Source: Sipunculus nudus (lineage: Eukaryota > Annelida > Sipuncula > Golfingiida > Sipunculidae). From it: a stretch of 64,000 nt of DNA. The position numbers and the translations under genes are program-made. The notes beneath the pieces were generated by a model. It was not told where the DNA came from. It did no database searches and saw only the letters and a list, made by a program, of their open reading frames with translations. The stretch lies in assembly GCA_026874595.1 (NCBI GenBank), contig CM049316.1, positions 62,913,176 through 62,977,175 of the forward strand, given 5' to 3'. Numbering within the stretch: the stretch's first letter is position 1; each line of letters opens with the position of its first letter. Positions 1-12,307 of this stretch are shown here, one piece after another.

Positions 1-384
1 CACTGAAGCATCTTCACCAAATTTGGAATATGAAATGAAATTGGTGAACACCTACAGGATTCCTGTTAAGATTGCACTATAGGAAGTTAATTAATCAATT
101 TAATATATAGACGTCTATATATGAACTAAGGGGAAAAAAATGTTTAATATATAGAGTACATCTTAAGCTATTCTGAAAGTGTTTTGGATAAAGTCTTTCG
201 GGCTAGGTGTTTTAGTGGATAAAAAGTGGTCGGATTACAGTCACACGTGTTATATTTATCAATACCGGCCAATGACCATCGGCGGGTCTTCACACACTAT
301 AGGTACTAACCCATGCAACAGTTCTGCAACAGTGACACTAACACTTTTCTCCTGATCAAAATGACTTTTCTTCTCTCCAGGAAC

Positions 385-510
<126 letters not shown>

Positions 511-3298
511 GACAGAAATGCTTATATGTTTTTATGTATTTTAATTTTCATGTTTGCATTTTCAACAAAGCCAGATGCCAAGTGTGATAATATAACCATT
601 AACCACTCAACATATGCATCACAAAATATACAAACATAACACCCCACGACTTAACAGATGCTCTCTTTATTATAAATCTCTACAACATACTCGTTATGAG
701 TTTACATATGACCACAAAACTACATATCAAAAGTATACAGAGTAGAGAGTGACAGAGAGAACTAATTTCAGTATATATAGTTATCTGATTATAGTACATG
801 ATAGAATACTTTTGGTACACTTTGTGCAAATTACACCACCATGCGATAAGGTTATAACCTTCTATAGCAGTGTCCAAGGATTGGTAATACTACGTTTTGT
901 CACGGATAATCAGCCTGTGATTTATACAATCATACAGCATTTTATAATTTTGAGAAAATAGTAATTACTTCAGATATAGGTTTCACCTCATCTGCAAAAA
1001 GAAATAATGATCACAATCAAACTGCATGGTTATATCAAACAAATAAACGCCTTAAGCAATGTCCATTAGATATAGAGAAAATTTCATTTTGGGTCCCTTT
1101 GTTATTTTGACTACCCTGCCTGGTTAATTGTTCACTGTAGAAACCCCTTTATATAATCTTTTTAAAAACAGATATGATAGTAAACTGACTTAATGTAAGT
1201 CGTGAAAAAATACAGACTTCTTTTCTGTAAAAGAGAAGTGAACATATAAGAGATTTAAGTTTTACCTGTTGCCAAAGGTCAAATATATCCACAGTTGTAA
1301 CAATAAACATTGTTGTCATAATGATCATTTGGTAAAGGTTCAAAATCCACCAGAAGACTATCTTTTACAACGTTTCTTCTGCCTAGAGATCTCTGGTGGA
1401 GATTGGTTATGGAGTAACTGCCTTCAGAAAATAAATGCACAACGACAGAAACAAACATGGTTATATAAAGAATCGAAGGTCTTCCACATCACAATTAGTC
1501 AAGTTAGAAACCTCGTTTGCTCAGGGTTCATTTTCCTGTAATTTATCTGATAGCTAGCACCAACAGATAAAAATACAAAAAGGCAAGGTAACATTTTGCA
1601 ATTCTACGGCCTTGCATTTCATTTGTGATTTAATTTGTTGTGGCTGTAAGTTATTGAAGGTTAAAAGCTGACAGATCTTGATAAAGATGCACAATAAGAG
1701 CATTAGCTGTCATAATCATGATAAAAGGTAATCACTATATCAGAGCTCTTAATCGGGATTTCTGGTGACTTGCTTTCGCTTTGTAGTTGGCAACCTGAAT
1801 AAAATTTAAATCAAAATATTTATGGATAAAATACAAAGAACTGGAAAGGAATGAAACAATATATTAAAAACCTCAACTTTCACATACTGATTATAGAACC
1901 TATAACAGCTTTATATTCCTCTTTATGTATATAACGAATGAAATTTTGAAAGAATTATTTCTGAAGAATGTCGGACAAGCTCACTGGCTTATTCTCCGAA
2001 AGAATTTCTTTCGCCGTTTCTAAATTAATTCAAATAACTTCTTAATTCAATTAACTTCTATCAAAATCATAAAATTGCATACAAGATCATATATGTCCCA
2101 GTAAAAAATCACAAAATCAGACAAAAATTAAATTACTTCTATCAAACTTGAGAAATCCCAGTTTTACAATCGCTAGTGTTAGTCAGCTCAAAATACTACC
2201 ACAATAGATATCAATTTGACCCTTGGCATTGTAAATTTGAAATTCGAAGTACACAGTGTGACCAAATACTTGTTATTATGAATTTAAATCCGGATGCCTA
2301 TATGCATTTATGCATAAGGTCAGATGTGCACATATTGCTAACAAGAATCAAGTTTTCTAGCATCTTGGTGTGACCAAGATATCTTTTTTGGACTTTTGAA
2401 ACAAAAATTTCTTATTTTACCACAGTTACAAAATTGCTTATGTAACATGTACATGTGGAATTGTATTATACTGTGTAAAGTTATAAGCCAAAGTAGAACT
2501 AATGAGTCGTGAAGATCAGTTCAATTCCTATAACTGGATTGCTAAATTTATCTAACATTGTAAAAATACCACAGACTTGTATACTCAAATATTACAACAC
2601 GTGTCAGCTTTTCAAAGACATAAGCTGTCTGGACAAAACAAACTCTGAAAGGCTGCATGAAAAATGTCCCGTCATCTGTATAACATACAGTACAAACACT
2701 CTTCAAATGACACAAGTAAACAATTATAGATACTTCATTAGTTTATATATTATAAATGCATTATACACATGATATATGTATAGATCAATATTATTTTTAA
2801 ACTAGGTCGTGCTATTCTCAACCAATCCTATACAGGCATCACAATAGATATTGCTTTGGCAGTTCATATATTATCATATCTGTGCTATCAAACTATCATA
2901 TCTTGTCTATACTGTAGATCTGATCGGCTGTACATAAATAATTACACCTCGAGCAGATCCCTGTCATTCAAAGACAGTTTGCACCTTATGGTCTATATCT
3001 TTGGCTGTTTGAAAACAATGCTCTCTTCGTCTTAATCAGACAAAACCACAGTTCTCTGAACGGTAGAGATCTAGAACTAAACACACTAATATCTTCATGA
3101 ATATACACACGCTGTTTACCCTAATCTTAGACCAGAGCATTTCAAAACATAACTATTCAAATACCATTCTGGTTTATTCTGGAGACTCTGCTGGTATTCA
3201 ACAAAAACACAGGTTTGAAACTTTGTTGTGAGACTCACTGAATTACCGGTATTTCACTATCAACAAACACAAATAGAACACTGACAACTAGACACTCA

Positions 3299-3300
<2 letters not shown>

Positions 3301-3354
<54 letters not shown>
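3301..3354. repeat. TA dinucleotide microsatellite
   Basis: Uninterrupted AT alternation of 54 bp. Confidence 0.97.
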
Positions 3355-3357
<3 letters not shown>

Positions 3358-4147
3358 TATCACTTGGCACTGTACTGATCCTTTCTCAACAATACAACAC
3401 TATTATCAAACTAGCCCTGTCTTGGTGAATGCAGTAACGAATACTGTCTCAGTGTCTGTTATGCATGTGCATCGCTATGACCAGTGCAGAATACTGTCCT
3501 TTTTGTATTGTGCTTATTATATACAATTTTATTTCAGAAAGCTCATAATAAAGAGTAAAAGGCATTGTGGGATATTCAAAGATTCAGTTCAACATGGTCC
3601 TTTTGCCTGTTTAATTTTTGCACATTGACCCTGAACTCTTAATATATCTTAATGTATACCCCAGTAGTTTCCCAGGTGGTCAGCAGTACCTTTACACTGG
3701 ACTGCATATCACTGGTTTCCCATCATGAACAGAACCTTTTGCCAAAAGATACAGCACTGAAAAAATCACTCGGGTATCTCTTTAAGCCAAAATTATTTTA
3801 CTGTCTCTAAATTACCTGATTTAGCAATAATATATCATTGCATGGCCATATGAACAGTCATCTGTTATATGATAACAATCTCATATAGTAGAGTGTGTTT
3901 AGTAATGTGTTAGAAAAGTAATGAATCAAGGATGACAGTTGCAGCTAGATCCAGCCAGCTGTTAGCACTGCATCACTATTAAACACAAATCATGTACACC
4001 ATCATGTGCTGTGCATCTTAGCATTGGCACATAAGTCAAACTGCATTAAATGCAGAATATACAGTACTGATAATATAAGTTCATATAAGATGATACAACT
4101 TGAACCTCTTTTTACTTCTTCTTCTATTAACTATTGCTATACCCATG

Positions 4148-4395
4148 ATTTCGACCTGTGACATCTTGGTTTTGGTGTGTAGAAAAAATGGTAGCTTTGA
4201 TGAGCGGTTTCAAGAAACTCGTATAAAAATACCCCTCAGAGTCCAATTAGGGCACGTGGATGATATACAACACTACTCTTGACGTCAGCATCCAGGCGAG
4301 AATTGATCTGCAGACAGAGTTTTGTGGCAAGGGAAGTGTATCAGCAAAGTTTAGAGCAGAATGACACTTTTTCCCCACACTCAAATTCTCAAATT
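4148..4395. repeat. Dispersed repeat, other copy
   Basis: Aligns along its length with 36064-36370 (see that entry). Two neighbouring short open frames on the plus strand (4100-4282 and 4279-4530) lie in it. They are not conserved in the other copy, so they are not taken as genes. Confidence 0.55.
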
Positions 4396-5775
4396 ACAGA
4401 AGGATATTTGCACCTTTACTGTTTCCGGAGGTGTTACGAACACTATTTCCCTGAAGTCTCTTTTAGGTTAACTTTTTTTCAAAATCTCCACTGGAGGTCA
4501 TTTTATTATCCTGCAGTAATCTCTGTCTAAATAACCATATCTGAGTAAAGTTACCAAGTAAACAAGATTAACTTACACGATCACATACAATGTGCCCACA
4601 TATAAAACTGTGCAGTCCGATCTACAATATAGCCAAATTATTTGAATTATTAATCTTTGTACATATTATCAGTTGAAATGCACAGTGGTCCACAATGGAT
4701 GCACGATACAGTTGTCTGTTTTTCTTCCCACGTTAGGTGGTCATCTCTCGAAAAGCACCTACCAGGCAGTGGGGAATCCCAATCCAAACTGCCAAGAAGC
4801 TGAAGTAGCATAATGATTTTGAATGCATCTGTAAATGGAAATTGTGACCATTTTATGTCATGCTATGCTGCGCTGTTTGAAATTCATCCTGTATGACCAT
4901 TCTAATTAATGTACAATACACTTTTCCCAAGGGTATGCATACTGATCACCTGCTGTGTCGAGGTAAAAGAATCGACAGCTAACGTTTTCTCAAACCCTAT
5001 AATATACTCATTATACTACAGTCATTTAGGGTACATGAATAAATATGATCTTTCTTGCCAACAACATGCCAAACCCAAAACGCCCAATGTCAGTCTTAAG
5101 TGACAGATGTCAGTAGTTTTATGAAAAGGGTCTGTTATCACAAAACTTCGAAAGTGTCCAACAAGATCCTCTTTGTTGGACTGCATCCATACCTGGGTTG
5201 AGCCCCCTATACCTTTATCATTCATTAAATAATATAATCTAAGCAACAGCTGCTATTCACTCCATAGCATTGTTAAAATATATTATAAAAGAAGCAATAT
5301 CTAAATTACTGGAGAAAACTCCATAAAATACAAGGCTTTTTCGACTAATCTTAATAAGCATTGTCATCACCTGGCCCTTCAAAACCTTCCTGAAAGTTGA
5401 AACTTGTTTCCTGCTGAACTAAGTGCTTCACAATTGAAACTGTTTCCTATTAATCAGAAATGGTTCACAGACTCTGTACTCTTGGTTGATATAATCTTTT
5501 TTGGTATCAACACTCTGTATTTCTGAGATACACACTCAAGAAGTAACAGCGGATGATATTCTTTCAGTTTTCATACTTTACAAATAAGAGCCTTGGAAAA
5601 ATATTTGACAAAAATGGCAAAAATATTTTAATGTGCTTAATAGGACCTGAAGTTCCAAGTTTAATTAACACTGATCTTTAAAACTGGAGATTTCCAACCT
5701 ATTGGTCAGACTGGTACTCTGTCGTTTTCCCATGACCTAAAAGGGATATCCTGAAATATGATTGTTGTTATTTAT

Positions 5776-5940
5776 GGTAATGCAGCCATTGCCTGTCAGC
5801 ACCATCTGGTGTTCAAACTTAAAATTATTATCAGTTTTATATGTTTTTTTTTTTGTTTAAAGAAAGGAATAATCCAATAAGAACAGATTCTTCAGAATAA
5901 TCTTGTTTCCCTAAGTGAACACTAGATGGCAATATTACTG
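5776..5940. mobile_element. Small inverted-repeat element, CCATCTGGTGTTC ends
   Basis: Left CAGCACCATCTGGTGTTCAA and right (complement) ATTGCCATCTAGTGTTCAC. The core inverse pair is about 14 bp, the same core as the 647-bp element at 22782. Target duplication not identified. Confidence 0.5.
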
Positions 5941-7087
5941 TAAATATTCAACAGGACATTTTTCAGGATAATTATTTGCTCACAGCCACCTTTTCATATC
6001 TCTCTTTATGTTTAATCATGTTTTCCATTATCCTTTATACTTCGTAAGATATCCACTTGGTCAGGATGAGGCAGATTCCAAGTCACACAGTATGTCTCAT
6101 CCACATTTACAATGTCAGTCTCTTTTGAAAAATTATGTCAGTGAATGCTTCAGAAATAATTAGAAAAATACCAACATCATATCTCAAATGGATTTGAGTG
6201 AAGCAAATAATTCAATATTGAAGATATAAACAATTTTATGTCACCACATGTTGACTGACATGACAGAGTTAAGGACACCTTTAGACAAACGTTAATTGGA
6301 TTGTTGTAGTGACTGCTACCAAAAATATAAAAAAAAAATTTAATTAAAAGTCACCATCTTGCACAGCTGATCCACCAAGCAGTGTACAGAAAGGTGAGAA
6401 TTATACCATTCATCAATTAAATGTTTCGTTTTCTATCGCGAGAGTGCTCATCTATTTAACATCATTCTCATGACATCAGTACCTTACACAGAAAGAAACC
6501 AGTCCTCAGCTGGGTCTTATATACGGCATAAATAATACTCTTCTTAAAAGGCTTGGGACCTTTTTCAGAGTCGAAAGATGATCTGTACAAAACCCATGGT
6601 GTACTGTTTCAAGTATAAAATACATATTCACCAGTGAGGAAAACTACCTCTGATGCTGAACAGTAAATAATGAAACATAAATGGCCATGATGACTTAGTT
6701 TGTTTTTCTTTTAAACAGGTCCCATCAATGCCTAGTCAATGAGAGAATTTTAGGATGTGGAAAAAAGGAAACTCAGAGCAATGAACATTATGATACAATA
6801 TTTTTTCAGAGTTTGTATATAACTGCAGGCCAAAAGTCTGTGCAGCCTGTTGACAAATGCAGCATCCTATGACATCATTAAAAGGTAAGCCGTTAATGTT
6901 ATAATTGTTAAAATGGAATAAAATAAATAAATTTGAGTTGGTATGATGTTATTTGTGGAGCCCAGTTAAAATCCTAAAATACTGTTAACATGCAAAAAAA
7001 TTAAAATTTGATTTTGTATAGTCTGAATTTTACTTGTGGTGCCAATGTGAAGTTTTCTGAGCAATCTTTAGATCATGTGACTCGTTT

Positions 7088-7680
7088 TCATGAGATCCTT
7101 GGGAACGACCGATCGTTCGTTGAGGTGCGCCGTAGCGACACGCCCCGACGAATCTGATTCATTAAAGTGTCCCTGGGCAACTGCTCCGTGGGGGTAATAT
7201 CCTCTGAGCTCTGTGACTCTAAACATGGAGCTGACTGCACTTGCGGAAGACAACTCTTATGTTTGGCTAAGAATGTCTTATTTAAACTGCTGATGATACC
7301 CGCATGTGAGGCTGTAATACTATGCCGCATAGTTGGGCCGTGTGCATTTTTATTTTGATGCTCTCCATGGTGGTGGTGGTCGTTGATTTCATCATACTGC
7401 CCAACGATTGGTGGAGGGGCAGCTTCGGGAGGGGGTAAGTCCAGGTCATCCTCATTTGCATATTCATGACCTGGGAATGTCTTTCGCATCTGTACCGGGG
7501 AGCTTTGTGGGGTCGGGGTATTACTTCCACCACTACTGCAGCTCTGCTTGCGGGTAACATTAGGGGGCACCACCGGTGCTGCGTATGTTATGGATGAAGA
7601 TCTTCGTATTGGGGGTGGTGGTTTACATGTTGTCATCACTTGCTGGGATGCCCTTCTGATTGTTGCAGTCCCTTGTTCCC
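7088..7680 (-). CDS. MTSS1: MTSS1 last coding exon: ATIRR, Pro/His-rich region, WH2 motif and stop
   Basis: Terminal coding exon of 593 bp, acceptor TTTTTGCAG, stop TGA at 7088-7090. It begins (G)EQGTATIRRAS, matching GVATIRR of vertebrate MTSS1. Pro-rich stretches follow (PPPPIRR, LPPPEAAPPP), then an unusual DHHHHGEH cluster. The C-terminus DTLMNQIRRGVSLRRTSTND ending RSFPRIS is the WH2 actin-binding motif. It has the amphipathic LMNQIRRGV helix and LRRT in place of the classic LKKT, and the vertebrate end is closely similar (IRRGVKLKKTTTNDRSAPR). In the family this segment binds G-actin. Confidence 0.97.
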
Positions 7681-9116
7681 CTGCAAAAATAAATTTAACC
7701 AATATACATGTAACGCTATAAATTCATTTTAATTTTGTGCTGATGTTATTAAAAAAACAACTACAAATAAGACTACAGCAGTACATCCTAAGTTCACAAG
7801 TATTTGCCTCTCCATCACCCACCTTTTCTTGTCAGAAAAAGTAAGTTATTTCACCTGATCACAAATTATGCTTGCATCTGATAAAACATTATATACCACA
7901 CTTGTTTTGATATTGATCAGCTATATACTAAATTCAGTTTTTTTGAGGTGTAACAGTTATACTGAATTTCATGCCATAGCAGCGATGCTTTGTTTCAGGT
8001 TGTGTTAGTCATTCATCCCAGCAGGTTATCATGCAGTTTGTAGGGAAACTAGTGGGTATGTGTTATTGTGTATCATATGATCTGGTATACTTCACACTTC
8101 ACTTTATAATTATCTCTCAATTATAATTTTACCTATAAAACACTTCATATGTAAAATATGTACTCACTCAAGAAAAAATCAAAACAGAAGGAAATATCTA
8201 ATAATACGGTACAAATAATGAAACTTCTCCTGAGATCATTACAGGATAAAACTGATACATAAGGTAGATCATAATGTAGATTCCAACTCTAAAGTGATTT
8301 TCTTCATTCATCACAGACAGAGTATCAAAAGATATATTATATACTTTTATTTAAATATACTATTAATGTAATATATTATTATGATAAAAACAATTTCCAA
8401 ACCATAAATACATTTAATTTCCAAACAACTCGCAAATATGATATGCTCTATATGGCATTGAGAGACTACTATCCAATACTTAACATTTTTCCTTGGAATC
8501 TTAAGTACCATCCATGTATTAATATAGGGACATTGGACAACAACGATTATTATGACTGATACAATAGCTAACTTTGTATCATGTAATACTGGTGCATAAT
8601 TATACAATCACAGCTGAGTTACTGTGGCATTCCATGTATGCATATGCAGTATATATGTGTAACGTGTATATGCAGCTAGGAATCAAAAACATTATATATT
8701 CTCTTGGAGTGATTAGTGATTCCATATACGTGTATGCAGTAGATATGCATATTTATGTATGCGTATGCAGCATGTTTTGATCATTCACTGTAGCAATTGA
8801 AAATGCATACATTTGATAATGGAAAGGGGAATTTCCACACTTTTACATTAGTGATAGGGTATTCCTCTGGAGATTTCTCTATTCCTGCAGTGCTTTATTT
8901 ATAGAATATACCCCTTTTCCTGCATATGTACCACATACGCAGGTATTAATGGGATCACAGGTGTCTGTTGTCTAGCTGCCTATGCATACATAAAGCATAT
9001 GTATACACATATAAATATGGAATGCTAGCTTGAAAATTAAACATATGCAAATTTAGTACAACAGTCAACAAACAAAAGGTATCGATAATGCATTGGATTT
9101 TGATGTGTTTACACAC
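7681..9116 (-). other. MTSS1 intron between last two coding exons
   Basis: Non-coding, AT-rich. The part 8630-8780 is rich in alternating TATGCATATG-type purine/pyrimidine steps. No repeat with clear borders was recognised. Confidence 0.8.
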
Positions 9117-9257
9117 CTGTGTCAGGTTCAGACTGCTTACTAGTTAGAGGCAGGGTATGATAACCAGACTCGCTGACCTCCTGAGGACGAGGTAAAGAGT
9201 AAAACCTATCAGGCATCGGTGGAGGAAGATTGTCTATGTCACACAGAGAATCCAGAT
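9117..9257 (-). CDS. MTSS1: MTSS1 visible exon 12: Pro-rich exon
   Basis: Exon of 141 bp, acceptor GTTTTCAG, donor GTGTGT, phase 1 at both ends. It reads (D)LDSLCDIDNLPPPMPDRF, YSLPRPQEVSESGYHTLP and LTSKQSEPDT. LPPPMPDRFYSLPRP could serve as an SH3 or profilin ligand (inference). It replaces the QVSDYDYFSVSGD region of vertebrate MTSS1 and is not closely conserved, but the frame joins both neighbours. Confidence 0.9.
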
Positions 9258-12135
9258 CTGAAAACGCATGCAAAAAGCCATGCAGAACATAACACAACAC
9301 ATAAAGCACATCACATCAATCTTATACCAGAAGGTCAAGTCACAGAGGTCAGCCTTGTCTGCCCAATAGTCTCTTACATCCCCTTTCACATGGCAAATGC
9401 AAGATTGTTTAAACCCTTTTAATGTGAATCGAGCATTCGTTCAGCAATCTTACATATTTTTTATCTGACTTTGCCAAAATGTTTTGAATCCAATTCAGGA
9501 GGTGGTTTCAAATAAAAGTGCTCTGTGAATGCTCTAAAACTGTTTGAACCTAGTTCTAAAGGACCTTTCTATTCTCTAGGTCAATAGGGTGTTCAAACTG
9601 TTTTCTGCATTTCCCTTCAGGAAAGGCTATAAATCCCATCCCCCAAATTCACTTTGACCTTATGCCTGTGTAAACACACAATACAGATTGAAACAGATCT
9701 GATCAATCTGCATTGAACAAGCTATTTTAAAATTATTTTGTGTGTGAAAGACCTAATACTAATAGTTACTGTACATCTGTCAAATTAATATATTTCTTAT
9801 TCAAATAGTAGATGTTTCATCATTTGATTGGTTGATTAACTTATTTTTACCCAGGTTATACTTTCAACTCTGGCAATCTGTCCATTTGTCTGTCTGTTAA
9901 CAAGTCTGATGTATCTAAATATCTAAAATAGTATTTCACAGCTTTAAATGAATAAGCAGTTCAAACTGAATTCTGACATGCAAACTTTAGACACCCACTT
10001 TTTAGTCTGTATGCAAAATACAGAAATTGAAATTGTTGGGAGGTCAGGGTTTGATAAAGTTATGGAAATATGACATGCAAATACTCAAAAGAAAGTTTTC
10101 TGGGTGGGAATTTATTTGCAAATAGAATTTGAAAGCTAACAGCCCCAATATCTTCCAAATAGATGCAGCAGAAAATGCTTTGGGCATGACCAGCCGTCAT
10201 CAGCAAATTATAGTAACATACTTTGATAACCTGTGCATCTGAAGAGATTAATGAACAAATTAAATGTTGGTATGGAACAAGGTCCAGAAACAGGATTGTT
10301 TTATGTTTTTTGGTACATTTATCACCTAACAAGAAACTGCCACTGGTGCTGACACTGGTGAAGGAATTTGGTAAAATACATCAAAACTTGAAATAAGAAA
10401 TAGATGATTAAACTGTACAGATGATCTTAGTTACACAAAGGTATGTGCTTTCTGGATATCTGAATTGAAACTGCTATATATAGAAAATTGTGTAGAATTA
10501 ACAAAAAAGATGGAACAAAGACTGTCTTATATCTAGGGTACAGATATTTTTAGCATAAAGCCAGAGGTATGTTGTATGTTGATGCTAATGTTTTGCTCAA
10601 TCTTGGTAGTGAACCAGGGCTAGGATCGAAGCCACAGCACTGTCATGCCCCGCAGAATGCAATGGCTTTTATCATTCATTAATTTAAGTTGGTTTATGTA
10701 TTAATCACTGTCCTTCTGTCGGTCTGTGTATCCGTCTTTACAGTGTGGCCCTCTATGTCTGTATTCAAAACATGGCAACTTATACAACATTTCACCAAAC
10801 AGAAAGAAAAATAATAACACCTAAAATACATATGCTTGAAAAGAACAAATGAAATATCAAATTAAACAAAATGATAAGATGCAAGTAAATTGATACGTCT
10901 TATTAAATGAAGAAGAATGTTATATTCAAAAGCAGGATATTCATAGCATGGGCATGCAGCATAGCAATGATATGTCATGCTTCCTTCAACTGGTTTTGTT
11001 GACACCTGTTTCCATAGGGTGTAGAGTTCAATTAGTATGTATGTTAAGTTATAAATTATAGCAGTGTCTCTGACCAGTGTGCAATAAGGATTGGAATCAA
11101 ATTTTTCCCAGGCTCGTGTCTGACAATGTGCCATATTGATATTTTAATAGGTGCCACTGTGGTATTCAAATTAGTGCCACTATGGCAAGTGCTCTTGTGG
11201 TACAAAATAGATACTTCACTTTGCAATATGATGAACTGCGCCAGTGATTATCAAAACATTTAGATCACTTACTGTATTTTCTCCTGCGACCTGTAATCCA
11301 TGGGCATGAAGAAGTGATATTTGACTCTACTTGTTTGTTCAGTATTTCAATTTTTCAACGATTCTTTTTGTATGAAATACCTTTAGTTAGGTAATTTTGT
11401 GACTAAAGCATCAAACTATATATCTTTAGGTTTCTAACATTATTAGCAAGTTTGCTTAGTTATGGTGTGTTCATTTTGTAGGAGAAAATGAAAACTTAGG
11501 ACCACAGTTTTTGTAAGATATATAATGTAACCTAATCTTTCTCGTCTAGGATACCAAAATGTAACAAAAAGGGTTTAATAACCAGTTTTATCCATAAACT
11601 GCAATTACTTTTTATTTATGGTCTTTGGGGCCTATATTCTCCTGTACCTTTTTTGGCTCATTAGGAATTACATGACCAAAATTTTCAGGAATTAATTTGA
11701 CATATTGCCAGCTGCTCAAGTTGGCTAGCAAATTAATTCCAGGGTGTTGAGGACATGCCCTTTTGGTGTAGAGAATGATAATAATGAGGTGGTTCATAGT
11801 CAAGCAGCTTTTTCATCAAATCTTTACTTGCCTTAACAAATCTAAAATAATGAAATATTAACTTCTTATACAGTGGAACCCTGCCTTGGCACCACTCCAC
11901 AATTGCTACCACCCTGCAATTATGACCCATTTCTTGGTCCTGAATATGTGATCCAGGTAACTTAGAATTTCCCAAATAGGACCACCCCGAAAATTTTTCA
12001 ACCACTTTGGTCAGTCCCCAAGGTGGTTGTAATTGTGAAGGGGTTCCACTGTATTCTGAAAATATGAACTGTGTGCTTAGCAGTAAAAGACAAAAAAAAA
12101 TAATATTTTTTTTTGAAAATGCAGAAACCACTGAC
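9258..12135 (-). other. MTSS1 intron (2.9 kb)
   Basis: Non-coding. It contains a possible SINE fragment near 10605-10680 (complement has a GGCTTCGATCC box B-like stretch) and the miniature Tigger-like element 11871-12051. Otherwise AT-rich unique sequence. Confidence 0.75.
11871..12051. mobile_element. 181-bp Tigger-derived miniature element (MITE)
   Basis: Bounded by inverted repeats CAGTGGAACCC (11871) and GGGTTCCACTG (ends 12051), flanked on each side by TA, the target duplication of the Tc1/mariner/pogo superfamily. Its right end (reverse complement) is homologous to the left end of the 1.24-kb element at 15070, including the CCTTGGGGACTGACCAAAGT block. It is therefore an internally deleted relative. 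Confidence 0.85.
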
Positions 12136-12307
12136 CTCCTGAGGAGATTGTGTCTTCCGATACCGATGGGGTACTGTTCATGGTCCCGTAGCCGCTGGAA
12201 CACTGGAGCGAGTGGCGGTTGTTTTTCGGGTCATATGACATCTGTAGCTCAGCAGTGCTGGCCTCCAGCTCTCGGATAGCTTCTGCCAGCTCAAGTGAGT
12301 TGGGGAC
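12136..12307 (-). CDS. MTSS1: MTSS1 visible exon 11: LQCSSGYGT...SEDTIS segment
   Basis: Exon of 172 bp, acceptor TTTCAATAG, donor GTCAGT, entering in phase 0 and leaving in phase 1. It reads VPNSLELAEAIRELEASTAE, LQMSYDPKNN and RHSLQCSSGYGTMNSTPSVS then EDTISSG. Vertebrate MTSS1 has EELALALSRGL followed by DSLQCSSGYSTQTTTP and CSEDTIPSQ, a clear match. A 181-bp Tigger-derived miniature element lies 85 bp inside the following intron (11871-12051). Confidence 0.95.

Noticed and set aside
4100-4530. Two plus-strand open frames, the first with a leucine-rich signal-like start
   Set aside because: They lie largely in a dispersed repeat whose other copy (36064-36370) does not keep the frames. No splice-linked partner or family resemblance was seen.
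6339-6344. ATTAAA hexamer on the minus strand as poly(A) signal
   Set aside because: Such hexamers are frequent in this AT-rich flank, and nothing marks this one as used.
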